Program-made: the position numbers and the translations under genes
The notes under the pieces: generated by a model
What the model was told of the DNA's origin: nothing
Databases searched by the model: none
The model's input: only the letters and a program-made list of their open reading frames with translations
Assembly: GCA_037178625.1 (NCBI GenBank)
Contig: CM074143.1
Location: 1,116,001 to 1,180,000 of the forward strand
Direction: 5' to 3'
DNA from: Skeletonema tropicum
Lineage: Eukaryota; Bacillariophyta; Thalassiosirophyceae; Thalassiosirales; Thalassiosiraceae
DNA: 64,000 nt
Shown here: one piece after another, positions 24,030-35,241 of the stretch
Position numbering within the stretch: the stretch's first letter is position 1
How the letters are laid out: each line of letters opens with the position of its first letter

Positions 24030-26659
24030 ATGATGCGACCAAGCCTCGCCCTACGCACCTCCTGGGCGCCTCAATGTCAGGCGTCTACACCGCAGCTGCC
24101 GGACGACAGTGGAGCAGCCACCACAGTGCAATCAACTTGCCTTGCTCAATAGAAAGAATGTTCCATCCAACGTTACAAAGCGAATGATTCATATTCAACC
24201 TCTGCCGATGCCTGCAGTTGCTCATTGTGATTTTGAAGTGTATGATGATACCGATGGTTACGAATACGGTGACAATGACGGTACTGCCATTCATCAGGCA
24301 TCTCATTTAGATATTCATGCGAGTGCAGCTGGTGGGAACAGTGGAAGAGGACCCACCATGATGGGCGGAAACACTCATACCGACAATACTACCTCTCGAT
24401 TCGTCGGAGGACCTCCCAGCGGTGGAGGAGGAGGATGGTGGAGGACACTCTCATCCACCGCTGTCCCAAATGTGGTGCATCAGTCACATTTCAAGACTCC
24501 TCAAAGAATAATAAAGGGATGCAGAATAATTGTTTTTATTGTGCAGCTTGTTCGGGATGGTTTTTGGTCAAACCTACCAATTCATCTTCGTCGATTGAGA
24601 TGGATGAGTCCAAATTTTTATTGAGCAAAATGGCTGCTGCAGCATCAGAGGGAAATAATGGTGAAAAGGTTGCAAATGGTGCTCCTACTGCTGCCAATCG
24701 GAAGATTTCTCAGCCTCAAGTTTGTGATGCAGCATGTAAGTTGAAGTTTGTGTGGTGTTTCATTTCGTTGATGTCATGATAGTATCTCACTTTTTATATT
24801 GAATGCAATCCACCATAATACAGACGCCAGAGCAATCCAACTCGAGAAACACCACCGATCCAAGAGTCACCAACATCCCACGCCGTCCAACCAATATCGA
24901 TCAACAACAATTCAACAACAATAATACTGATCCAGATCTTCAAGAACGAATCACCCGTCATCGTGCCACCACAACAGGGACACCCCAATCCTCCTCTTCT
25001 TCTGGAAATTCTACTAATTATCCTCCACCACCACCGCAACAACGTCTACCCACACCACGTGAAATATTCGATGGACTTAACGAATACGTGATTGGTCAGC
25101 GGAATGTCAAGGTAGCATTAAGTGTGGGGGTGCACAATCACTACAAACGAATTATGGTCCGTGAGGCACAAGAGGCGGCCATACAAGCGATGCAAGTGGA
25201 AAATATTAAGGCGATGCATCAGAGTAATTTACGGGAGGGTCATTTGGGAGTTAGTAGCGTTTCGCCTACGGATGATGAAGCGGCAGCGAGGACTGCTGCT
25301 GCGTCGGCGTTGAATGAACCGTCACTTGCGGATTTGAAGTTGATGCAGTTTGGACGATCTTCGACGGTGGTTACCCCTCCTCCTCCAGGTGCAGGTGATA
25401 AGGGTGAACAACCAGATGGTAATGATGATAACGTTGACAAACCATTTTGTGAGACTCCCGATGTTGATTCTAACTCGATTGGAAACAAACAGCACACTAT
25501 CGGACCTGAAGTGGAAGATTGTGAATTAGACAAGAGTAACATTATCATCATTGGTCCAACTGGTTCCGGTAAAACATTACTTGTCAAAACTTTGGCCAAA
25601 TTGATTGATGTTCCATTGGTCATCGCCGATGCAACCTGTCTCACTCAGGCAGGATATGTCGGAGAAGATGTGGAAAGTATCCTTTTCAAGCTGTATTTGG
25701 AGAGTGGTCAGGATTTAGAGCGTTGTCAGAGGGGAATTGTTTATATTGATGAGTGTGATAAGATACGCAAGTCTGGGGGAATGTTAGTATTAGTAGGGAT
25801 GTTTCGGGTGAGGGTGTGCAGCATGCGTTGTTAAAGATTGTGGAAGGAAATGTGATTAATGTTCCGAAGGTAAGTGTTGGACGATGAGAGTAAGGTTGTC
25901 ATTTTTCCTTTTGTAGTCGAGACTCATTTTGACATCACGTTTCATTTTCTGATTTAGGAACCTGGCCGTAAGAATCCCAGAGGTGACTTTATCCAGATTG
26001 ACACTACCAACATTCTCTTCATTAGCGGTGGGGCATTCGCAGGAATGGAACGAATTATCAACAAACGAATGGATGCGGCGTCAATCGGATTCGGGGCAAA
26101 GATGAAGAAGAACGTTGAGGACTTTAAAGTGCAAGGAAAGTACTTTGACAATGCTATACCAAAGGATTTGGTTCAATTCGGCATGATTCCCGAATTTGTG
26201 GGAAGGTTCCCTGTCATTGTCTCCACAAAGGGTCTGACTGAGAAGACTCTCATTGACATTTTGACGGAACCAAAGAATTCTCTAGTCAAACAATACACAT
26301 TCCAGTTTGCAATGAATGGCATTCGCTTCCACGCAACAGAATGTGCACTGAAAGAGATTAGCCGCAATGGCATTTGCACGAGGATCAGGAGCACGTGGCT
26401 TGCGATCCATTACTGAAAACATTTTGATGGAAACTATGTTTGTGGTTCCTTCTGTAGAGAATGCTCACACTGTGTATCTGGATTCTGCAGCGGTTCGTGG
26501 TGAGAGGAAGCCGATTCCTGCTCAAGCATCCTGATATGACATGCGGAGAAGTTTGAGAAATTGTTGAATGAGGGTACAACGATAGAAGATGTGGAGGGAG
26601 CTGAACTTGTGCAGTTTGAGGAACTCAATATTGATGATGACTTCAGCGAGGCTGCCTAA
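24030..26659 (+). CDS. clpX: ClpX ATPase (probably mitochondrial), frame broken by about 9 extra bases
   Basis: AAA+ unfoldase that feeds substrates to the ClpP protease. Exons 24030-24735, 24824-25869 and 25958-26659 have GTAAGT donors. The N-terminus [12 protein letters not shown] is basic and hydroxylated, like a mitochondrial presequence. Next come a C4 zinc-binding domain (CPKCG...CFYCAAC), Walker A GPTGSGKT, Walker [10 protein letters not shown], sensor region [13 protein letters not shown], the pore/arginine-finger segment [14 protein letters not shown], and the C-terminal [10 protein letters not shown] sensor-2 motif. Single extra bases lie at 24144, 24436, 24443, 24735, 25766, 25773, 26360, 26529 and 26542. 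Dropping one base at each makes every exon a multiple of three and gives about 814 aa, close to ClpX plus a Gln/Asn/Ser-rich insert near 24850-25030 and another acidic insert before Walker A. All choices are synonymous. Start could be 23892. Confidence 0.9.
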
Positions 26660-26886
26660 ATACAAGTGACGTATCATCTTTTGGTATGTTCGATGTTGTA
26701 ACTTGACATGTTAGATGTACATAAACTAGCGACTGCATATATGATAGAATGTCACTGCAATCGAAGAGGCAATGCATATACCTTAGACAGGCTTCGCCCA
26801 ATGCTTGATGACATTGCGAGAAAACACCGTTGGTTGCATCAATAGCATTACCATACCATAGTGATTTGATTTAACACGTTTTATTC

Positions 26887-27900
26887 TTAGTCTTCGTCGG
26901 GCTCATCTCCCTCAACCTCCCTATTCTCAAGCTCAAGTCGTTCCATCATGGCCTGCAATTCAGTCTCCTCCTTCAAACTAACCGCCTTGGGAGCCATCTT
27001 CACATCCATCTTACCACCCTTGGCAGATATTTTCTCCAAAATAACATCAATCGCCTTCTGCAGCAATGCAATACCCGATTCTTTCTCCAAAGTCATGGTC
27101 GAAAGAACATAAATCGGTGGAGCAATTAACCTAATTTTGATGGGTGAGTTATCCGTACCCACGGCGATACCTGCAAAGAGTGCCTCACGAATGGCATCAA
27201 TCCCATCATAGGTAAAGCACGAAACCTCCACATCGGCACGTATTTTGATAGGTTGAGGTGCCAACCTCCTTCGAATATACAGCTTGAGCTCATCAATAAT
27301 ATCGGCAGGGACCTCCAACGACGTGAACGGATCCTCCGTAGCATCAGTACCACCACCAGTCTCCTCCGCCAAGGCAATCTTGAACGCATCATATGCATGT
27401 CCATACTTTCTATACAACGGCCATGCAATCCTCTCATACAATTCCGTCAAATGAAATTTCCTCCGTTCGGCCAAATGTCGTAACACCCCATGCACAGCCT
27501 TGGCCTTGTTGAATTTGTCTTCACACGCGGCAACATCCTCTGGACTGACACGACGTTTACTAAGATCAATATACCCCTTATCTTTATCCACTCGCAACAC
27601 CATGGCAACCTCATTGCGACCCACGCGGATCAATTTGTTAATGGAGCGGATGCGACGACGACTCAATTCCGATAGCAAGATTAGGCCCTCGATGTTGTTG
27701 TACTCCAAAAGAGAAACGTAGGCTCCCATGTCGGCGATGGTGCGGACATTGACCATGACGAGTGATTCGATTTCGGGATATTTGGCCTCGTAGAAGCGAC
27801 AGTCGAGGTTCTTTTTGTCTTCGGCGAGGTAGAGGCGGAAGGCGCCCTCTTCGGGTTCGTCGAGTGTTGTGGGGACGGCGTCGGTTGCTTCTTTTCCCAT
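26887..27900 (-). CDS. Translation initiation factor eIF2 subunit alpha
   Basis: 337 aa, single exon, intact. eIF2-alpha is part of the ternary complex that delivers initiator Met-tRNA to the 40S subunit. The N-terminal S1 domain spans about residues 46-120 ([20 protein letters not shown]), followed by the helical domain and the C-terminal alpha/beta domain ([17 protein letters not shown]). The stress-kinase target is preserved in [10 protein letters not shown]: Ser80 here corresponds to Ser51 of animals and yeast. The N-terminus is about 29 residues longer than usual. The C-terminus is acidic (EGDEPDED). None of the extra-base defects occur here. Confidence 0.95.
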   Translation of the reverse strand: MGKEATDAVPTTLDEPEEGAFRLYLAEDKKNLDCRFYEAKYPEIESLVMVNVRTIADMGAYVSLLEYNNIEGLILLSELSRRRIRSINKLIRVGRNEVAMVLRVDKDKGYIDLSKRRVSPEDVAACEDKFNKAKAVHGVLRHLAERRKFHLTELYERIAWPLYRKYGHAYDAFKIALAEETGGGTDATEDPFTSLEVPADIIDELKLYIRRRLAPQPIKIRADVEVSCFTYDGIDAIREALFAGIAVGTDNSPIKIRLIAPPIYVLSTMTLEKESGIALLQKAIDVILEKISAKGGKMDVKMAPKAVSLKEETELQAMMERLELENREVEGDEPDED

Positions 27901-28260
27901 GATTGTTGTTGCGTGTTAATACTACTGATTATTATTCAATTGATTTGGTCTTTGCCTATCAAAACGCCACTTGATGATTCTATCAGATGTCCGCTTTGAA
28001 AACAGAGTGCTACTTACGTGAGTTTTCATGGTGGAAGAGACGTGCGGTCTTCATCAACCTCAATAAGACACGTGTCCAAACCACATGGTACATTTCCTAC
28101 GAATTCCTACAGTTTACTTCATAGTAACTCGTAAACCATCTCACCCTCCCTTTGATCCGTCCACCATGAGATCACAACATAGACACTCTGGCTGCTACTA
28201 CGAGCTTAAACTGCTTTAGTTTTCTACGTTATCACTCCAAACTAACTTTTTACATTCAAG
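27901..28260. promoter_or_regulatory. Divergent upstream region, eIF2-alpha / P1
   Basis: 360 bases between two divergently transcribed translation genes. A shared promoter is plausible. No specific element identified. Confidence 0.4.
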
Positions 28261-28708
28261 ATGGACTCTCTTACCAAGGACCAAAAGGACGAATACGCCA
28301 CCAGTTTCGCCGCCCTCGCCCTCTACGACGGCGGAGCCGACATCTCCTCCGAACAAATCGGTACTCTCCTCGAGGCCACCGGCAATACCGAAGTTGCGGC
28401 CTTTTACCCCATTATCTTCTCCAACTTTTTGACTGCCGAGAAGATCTCTCAGATGATTGTTGCTCCAGTGTCTGGAGGTGGTGGAGGAGGCGGTGGTGGA
28501 GGAGGAGGAGGAGGTGATGGTGGTGAGGAAGAGAAGGAGGAGGAGAAGGAAGAGGAGGTTGAGGAGGCTCCTCCTGCTGTGGATATGTTCGGTGGTGGTG
28601 GTAAGTTTTGAAAGAATGAATTTTATGTTAGTGAAAGTTGTTTGATTTCATGTTTTGCTAACTTCATTGTTGCTTATTTTCTTTGCAGGAGATGGCGGAG
28701 ACTACTAA
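28261..28708 (+). CDS. RPLP1: 60S acidic ribosomal protein P1
   Basis: Exons 28261-28600 and 28689-28708, GTAAGT donor and TTTGCAG acceptor, 119 aa. P1 pairs with P2 on the large-subunit stalk and recruits elongation factors. The N-terminal helical dimerisation region is typical (YATSFAALALYDGGADISS, TEVAAFYPIIFSNFL). The hinge is unusual: a run of about 14 Gly instead of the common Ala-rich hinge, followed by an acidic Glu/Lys stretch. The C-terminus reads VDMFGGGGDGGDY, not the usual SDDDMGFGLFD-type peptide. The last six residues come from the tiny second exon. Confidence 0.92.
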
Positions 28709-28920
28709 ACATTCTATGCATAAAAATAATAATGATTTGGTTAATCATAATCGATTTGCATGTCTTGCATTCAAAGATACATCTACGACGTATTCTCTTT
28801 TAGCTGGCAATGTGTTGCTTTAATCTCTTGGCGCAAAATTTAAGATGAAGCACTCGAAACACACACGATTAATTCGCTGGTAATCCACTCCTCATTCACT
28901 CATATTAAAGCAGACAAACA

Positions 28921-30112
28921 ATGAACACGAAAAGAATGAATAAGTTGAAGAACATTACTCGAATGTTTGTGGTTGCACTACAATTTCAGATTGCATCCTC
29001 ATCAGAAACAGAACAGCGTCTCGAAACAAATTTCGAAGGAAATTTGCATGGTGAGGTTACATCATTCTCTCTTTCTCTCTCCACTCTGCCTCCGCCCCTC
29101 CTCCATCCAAGACTAAACTCTCTCATTCTTCATCAATTTCCTTCACTTCCAGCCGATGGATCCATCTTTGAAGTGGTTAGTAAAGGCCGACAAATCTTCA
29201 TCTCGGGTTTCGATGTCAACATGGATACAGGCACAGATACAGTATCGGTTTACACGCGTCCAGGGAACTTAGTTCCCATGAATGATGGAGGATGGGCTCT
29301 AATCAAGACGTTTCAAGTTGAGGGCCAAGGGAAAGGACTTGTCACAACGTTGCCCGACTTTGTCTATCCCTTTATCATTCCTGCTGGACAGGTTCAATCG
29401 TTTTACATTGCCACAAACTCGACAGATATTGACTTTTGGTACAGCGATGGGTCGGATTTGGGTACTGCTTTCGCTTCCAATGATGATTTGGCAATTACTG
29501 AGGGGTATGCGATTGGACATAATTGGAAGGGATATGCATCTCCTCGACAATGGAATGGTGCTGTGCATTACACAGTCTTGGCCGATGATCCAACAGCATC
29601 GCCGGTAGTGGAGCCGACTGATGTACCAACTGCATCACCGGTAGATGATGAGCCGACTGAGCCGGCAGTTTCGTCCACGCCAAGCGCAGCTCCATCGTTA
29701 AAGGTATGTCAGTATGTGAGTCTTATATGCATCCAATGATGCCTGTGCTTATAGCGCCGACGAGCTCGTCACGGCTCACCTCTTCCTTCGTCTCTGCCAT
29801 CTTTTTTCATCATTTCAGCCCTCGTCATACCCTTCACTATTACCAACGACGAGTGGCTTCGCGTCTCCTACTGCAGATGCAACAGAAACAACACAAAGTC
29901 CGACGAAACGTCCAACGAAGCAACCAACCCAGTCCACTCAGTCTGAACCAACTGCGTCGCCAGTGCCGACGACGACGAACTTTAAAGAACCGAGATCAGG
30001 AACACTGAAACCGACAGAAGCGCCTGTCGCATCATCGAGTCGAAGAACGATGTACTCTGCATGGACGTCGATTGCATGTCTATCATTAGCTATAACAAAG
30101 AACTGGTTCTAA
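28921..30112 (+). CDS. Secreted/anchored PT-rich protein
   Basis: Three exons (28921-29050, 29153-29703, 29819-30112; GTGAGG and GTATGT donors, CAG acceptors) encode about 324 aa. A weakly hydrophobic N-terminus (FVVALQFQIASSS) may be a signal peptide. Residues 45-200 form a compact domain (DGSIFEVVSKGRQIFISGFD...YTRPGNLVPM) that I do not assign to a named family. The remainder is a Pro/Thr/Ser-rich stalk with PTASPV, PTEPAV and PTKRPTKQPT units. It ends in a hydrophobic segment (SIACLSLAITKNWF) resembling a GPI-anchor signal. This layout is common in diatom cell-wall or surface proteins. Frame intact. Confidence 0.75.
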
Positions 30113-30249
30113 GAACTGCTCTCATGACTTCTGGGTAACATCAATTATTAAATAGTCACTTTTGACATGAAAAGAGTGTAAATAATCAAATCAAACGCCA
30201 GAAGTACCATACCTGCATTCCTGCTTACCAGATGGCAGAGATGACGTCT

Positions 30250-32756
30250 TTAAAAGTCATCCCAACCATCTAACAAATCACTTGCGGGTAGCTTGGTCAC
30301 AGTAGGCTTCGCTTTTCCTTTCAGCTTCATTCCTGCCTTCAGTCCTCCAGTTTTGCCACCACCTAATTTTGTTGATTTGTTCGTATCAAATGATGCAAAG
30401 AAGTCGTCATTGTCTTCCGCTTTATTTACAGGACTCATTCCTCCAAAGGCATCGTCATCGTCATCCCATCCTCCTCCACCTGTGCTGTTGTTGTTAGGAG
30501 AAACTATGTCATCGTCATCAGACCAACCACCAGAGTCATTAGCTGTATTGTACTTTGAACTGCCTCCTACCTGAGCATCACTCAATGTTAAAGAAGAGAA
30601 TTTTGGAGCGGCAGGACCTGGTTGAGGTGTTGGCAACTTCGACTGGGAGCCATTTGACGACGAGGTAGTCATTCTTTGGGCACTTGCAGACGAAGTACTA
30701 GCAGCAGTAGGCTCAGTCGAAGATCCCATCCAAGAAGAAATACCAGTAAGATAACTACCACTACTAGGCGCTGCTGCTGGTGTTGCATTGTTGTCTCCTT
30801 CCGCCTCACCATCAGCTTCGACCTTGGCCATCCTTTTCGATTCTTCCCTCAAATTGACAAGGAACGTATCAACCACATTGAATGCCTCTGCTCGAACTTC
30901 ATTCGCTCCGTCCAACGTATGCGGTATAACGCACGGTAACACCTTTTCTGCGACTTCCTTTTGTGAGAAATATTCTTTGCAAGCAATGACGGCACGTAAT
31001 GCAGCAAGACGGCATGGTGTGAATGGGTCTTTCATACTCCTAGTAAATGCTGGCAGCTGTAACAATATGAACGATACAGTTAAGATAAACGAATGAGAAG
31101 AGAGCAATAATGCGAGAAACATTAGTCCTCTTCAACATGCATCCACACTTACAATCAATTTCTGACGAGAAGTCTCCGTTAAATGTGGAGCTACTTTTCC
31201 AATAAAGATGACTGTATTCGTTCGTATACTAGCCTCTGGATCCGCCTGCAGTCGCACTAAATACCGAACCAACTTTTCCAAATTAGCATGATTCAACTTT
31301 GGAACTAGAACAATGGTTGATTTGAGTGTCAACTCTCTCAATGGGCCAGAAGAATCCGTAAATCCAGAACACATTGGTTCAAACACAGACGAGTTGAGAG
31401 CAGACTTGTCCAATTGACTCTCAAGGATGGATATTTTTTGTAAGATGGATCCTCGTACACCACGATCATTCACTGCAAATAGCAAAGGAACCAGTGGTGT
31501 GACATGCTTTTGGAACAATTCGGGTGTCTTCGCAAGATATGACTCTGCAATTTGAAACAGTAGCGGGACAATTGCCAACACCTCTCGACGATTGATATCC
31601 TGAGACATTGCCGCTTCTTTCCCAGCACATGCCCGAAGTCCCATGACAAGTATGGGTAGAATCTTGTAAATTGCCACATTTTCAGTCAATACACCTCGAT
31701 TCAAAATATCTGGCAAACTTTGTAAAAAGATAATTTTCTCTTCGGCTGGTTTGGACACAACCTCATCCAAAAATATCTGCGCCTTTACATATGGATTATC
31801 AAACACGGGACATTTCAATAATGGAGCCAACCTCGGTCGTAACTTCGGTGAATCATTCTTCATCCTCAACAACGCCTTCTTCAGCGGTACCGGCACCTGA
31901 CCATTCGTCCCTGCACTCGGATGAGTATAAATATACTCAATCAACACTGCCAACGAATAACAATCAATAGAGTGCACCGGAGCAGATTGTTGCAATGTAT
32001 CATACCGTCCACTCATCCGTTCGGGAGAACGATAATCGGCAGGACAAACTGAGGCATCGTACTTTCGGAAATGGGGGGTTGGTCCTCCACCACCATCGGC
32101 AATTCCCAATGGTGTGACTAGATCAAACCCACCCAGTTTAAAGTCTCCACCGGGTGTAACAAACACGGCATCGGGACAGATCATCCCATGTGCCAATTTG
32201 GCCTGTGTATGCAAAAAGCTAAGCGCCTCGACAATATTGTAGATCCCCCAACTTACCGCAGCAAGCATTGGCAGCGGGCGTGTGAGGATTGAGATTCTCC
32301 AACCAAGTCATCCAGTGGGGTTGCTTTTTCGGTAATAATGATCAAGTTCCCGGTAGATGCCGCCTGATCGAGTGCATCGAGACCAGGAGAAGGTTTGGAA
32401 TCATCTGGATAATCTGTATCGAGTGTGGCGTGTGCCCTTAAAATTCGTGGGTGGATGAGTCGTTTAATCCGTTGAAAGTGGTGCAATGCCGGTACCAATT
32501 GAGTGAGGTTGCCACTACTACCACTACCACTAGTGAAAGATGTACTCCTCTGCAATTGTAACGGAGTCTTGACCAATTCCGACTTGGATGCCTGAAATGC
32601 CGTGGCTTCCTCCCCATTCGTTTTGTGTGTGGCGGTGTGGATTGCCCAGCCGTGAGAACCCTTGGTGGTGGAGGGCGATAGTGGGTCGGTGGAGATGTTG
32701 TAGGGGAGGGAGGAGGCGCCGGATCCTCCCCAGAGACTGCCGAGCCATGATGTCAT
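30250..32756 (-). CDS. SCY1-like pseudokinase with HEAT repeats
   Basis: Exons 32756-31153 and 31056-30250 (GTAAGT donor, TTACAG acceptor, phase 0), about 802 aa. SCY1-like (SCYL) proteins are catalytically inactive kinases that act in Golgi-ER traffic and tRNA export. The N-terminal kinase-like fold shows TPLDDLVGE, WGIYNIVEALSFLHTQAKLAHG and PGGDFKLGGFDLVTPLG; HG.I.PDAVFV replaces the HRD catalytic loop and GGFD replaces DFG, as in the family. A HEAT-repeat region follows (RGVRGSILQKISILESQL, KDPFTPCRLAALRAV). The tail is Ser/Asp-rich with GGWSDDDD and GWDDDDD motifs and ends GWDDF. The frame slips near 32265-32290 by two bases, which two synonymous extra bases explain (tca|c, acg|c). Confidence 0.85.
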
Positions 32757-33082
32757 GGTTTTATTAGTTAGTTGTGGTATTAGATGAGCGAATAATCCGA
32801 TCCGACCGTAGCGGAGCCGTTCTATTTTTATGCCATTCTCATTTTCATTTTTTATTTTGGAGAAGAACAATGCAAGCTGTCGAAAGTGGCGGGAAAGATA
32901 CCATAAGGCACAGCAAGCGAGGCAAGCGGAGTGCAGCGATAGAGGAGCGAGACAGCAGTGCAATGATGCAATCAGGGTAGAGTTGTACTCTATATTTCAT
33001 ATCGGCAATAACGACGGCTACATTATTGTACCTATATCTTCCTACACTAATACTCTCTATAGCTCAAAGACAAAACACGTAC
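32757..33082. other. Upstream region of the SCY1-like gene
   Basis: 326 bases between the SCY1-like start and the 3' end of the CLK-type kinase gene, both on the minus strand. No gene or clear motif. Confidence 0.4.
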
Positions 33083-34930
33083 CTAACAACCAATCCTATG
33101 TGCAAAGAATGGAGACCTCAAAGCTTCTCTCGCAGTAGCCCGCCGCTTCGGATCAATCGTCAACAAAGATCGAAGGAGCTGTCCCAACCCTGACCGTCGA
33201 TCACGCTCATCCACCAACATTTCCACCGGAGCCATCTTGCGTACATGTTCAATACTTCGTGGTGATAACACTGCACCAATTTTATGCCAGCCTCTCGTGT
33301 CAAAGCATTCTCTAGTCAATGAATTTGTAGATTTGTCAAGACACTCTCTCGGGAAGGGCCCTACGGCACGTTCCATCAAAGCCAAATGTTCCGCATTGTC
33401 GTGTGTGGCAAAGAGGAGCTCTCCTCGATACAGCTCGGCAATGATACATCCCACACTCCACAAATCACTTGGGTAACTCCATCCCCATCCCAATATAACT
33501 TCAGGTGCACGGTATTGACGGGTATTAATGATCGAACTCTTCTTCTCATCATTGTAAGTAGCTCCACCAAAATCAATAATCTTCACTTTGGTACTCACAG
33601 GGACACGTTGCGTCTTCCCATTCCACAATCGATGTGACATCTCTTCATTGCGTGACAACAATACATTTTCCGGCTTCAAATCCGTATGTATCAAATGAAA
33701 CCCATGTAAAAAATCCACAGCCTCCAACATTTGTCGTGCAAAGTCTTGGACACAATACATTGGAAAGGGGCGGTACGAGTGCCTCTTTAAAAAGTCGTAC
33801 AGTGACATACCCAAGCATTCGAATACCAAGCAGTAATGTCCAGTTCGGGGAAGACTGAACCGATCAATCATTCTAGCACAAAATTCTTTGTTTTGTCGGG
33901 ACTGTTCTCGATTGACACGTTCACATATGTCACCTTCAATGAGGGCACTTTCGTAATATCTTCGTACGTTGCGAACAATTTTGATTGCCACAGTATTATT
34001 GTTGTTGTTGTTGCTGCGTGGATGTTGTTTCTCATTGCCATTATTTCTACCACCATCAACACCACGTCTATCCCTCGAAGAAGAACGATTTTTACTAGTA
34101 CTCCTACTATCACTCACAACAACCCGATGATTGTTGTTGTGCAATCGATTATCATTATTAGTATTCACATAATATTCACATTGTACTACCCTTCCAAAGG
34201 TCCCTAATCCAACATCACGTACTATACGATAATGATCACCCACAAATGTTCCCCGACCACCTTTGAAATGACCTGTGGTATCATCTTTGGAGGAGGAACC
34301 ACCAGAGGAGGTAGTGGAACGGTGGTGTTGTTTTCGTTTTCTTCTTCTTCTCCCCGAATTAGTATTATTATTTTGGTGTTGTGATTTGTCATCGTCATAA
34401 TTACTTCGTCTTCTCTCGGAATTTTCACGTCGTGTATTTTTTCTTCGTCGTCTTCTTCTATCATGATGTTGATGATCTCTGCTATCACTTCGTTTTCTTC
34501 TGTGATTTGAACGTGAGCGATTATGTCTCGGTGGTAGAGACGACGTGTTATTTTCTTCCTGATGCCGACTACGGGAATAATTATTCTTTCTGTCATCACC
34601 TCGTTTAGTACGATGCCGCCGCCGCCCTCTTCGAGATGATGTAGAGGAACGACAAGAAACCGATGAAGAAGATGATGATGACGATGACGACGACGAAGAA
34701 GAAATGGAGCGATTTGACGTAGAAGAAGAGGCGTAACCATCCTCCTCCTCCTCTGATGATGATGAAGGTGATCTCTCACGTCGTCGACGTTTGTGACGAT
34801 GATGGCTTCTTCTTTTCCTCCTTCGTTGTTTCATCATTTTCTTTCGGGACGACGACTCGCCTCCTCCTCCTCCATCCTTCTTCCGCCTTCTCTCTCGCTT
34901 GTGCTCCTGGTCTGGAGAAGTTGCTGCCAT
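33083..34930 (-). CDS. LAMMER/CLK-family dual-specificity kinase with RS domain
   Basis: 615 aa in one exon, intact. CLK kinases phosphorylate SR splicing factors in the nucleus. The first 220 residues are an extreme Arg/Ser/Lys/His-rich region, itself SR-like. The kinase core (about 225-610) has a glycine loop GLGTFGRVV, catalytic lysine in VAIKIV, HTDLKPENVLL (Thr in place of the Arg of HRD, as is common in CLKs), DFGGAT, the APE motif YRAPEVILGWGWSYPSDLWSVG, and the family signature EHLALMERAVGP. A charged insert with Asn runs (about 265-320) splits the N-lobe. Autophosphorylation of the RS region is likely by analogy. Confidence 0.93.
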   Translation of the reverse strand: MAATSPDQEHKRERRRKKDGGGGGESSSRKKMMKQRRRKRRSHHRHKRRRRERSPSSSSEEEEDGYASSSTSNRSISSSSSSSSSSSSSSVSCRSSTSSRRGRRRHRTKRGDDRKNNYSRSRHQEENNTSSLPPRHNRSRSNHRRKRSDSRDHQHHDRRRRRRKNTRRENSERRRSNYDDDKSQHQNNNTNSGRRRRKRKQHHRSTTSSGGSSSKDDTTGHFKGGRGTFVGDHYRIVRDVGLGTFGRVVQCEYYVNTNNDNRLHNNNHRVVVSDSRSTSKNRSSSRDRRGVDGGRNNGNEKQHPRSNNNNNNTVAIKIVRNVRRYYESALIEGDICERVNREQSRQNKEFCARMIDRFSLPRTGHYCLVFECLGMSLYDFLKRHSYRPFPMYCVQDFARQMLEAVDFLHGFHLIHTDLKPENVLLSRNEEMSHRLWNGKTQRVPVSTKVKIIDFGGATYNDEKKSSIINTRQYRAPEVILGWGWSYPSDLWSVGCIIAELYRGELLFATHDNAEHLALMERAVGPFPRECLDKSTNSLTRECFDTRGWHKIGAVLSPRSIEHVRKMAPVEMLVDERDRRSGLGQLLRSLLTIDPKRRATAREALRSPFFAHRIGC

Positions 34931-35241
34931 GATTATATATTTATATGCTCAGTTATGACGTTAGTACCAACGCAACGGTTGGTTGGCCATGGTGCTTCTT
35001 GGTGGTTTATATTGTCGCGTTGGAGTGTATTCGGTATGTGGGCGCGTGCGTGGGCTTATGGAGCTTGTGATCGAGTGAGTCCCGTGGTCGCGAGTGAGCG
35101 AGTCCCATGAAAAAAATTTGCAACATGGCGCACCTCCCTCCCGCCTACACTATTTTCCTTGTCCCTTTACCACCATGACAACAAAAGGCAAAGGCAAAGC
35201 ACACCTCTACTAAGCTAATCATCACGTACCATTTAAACAAC
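34931..35241. promoter_or_regulatory. Divergent upstream region, CLK kinase / PT-rich membrane protein
   Basis: 311 bases between divergent starts. Contains two related gtgagtcccgtgg/gtgagcgagtccc words near 35075-35105. No element assigned. Confidence 0.3.

Noticed and set aside
24435..24779. Separate zinc-finger gene upstream of ClpX
   Set aside because: It is the ClpX zinc-binding domain. Two synonymous extra bases at 24436 and 24443 join it to the presequence, and an intron joins it to the ATPase.
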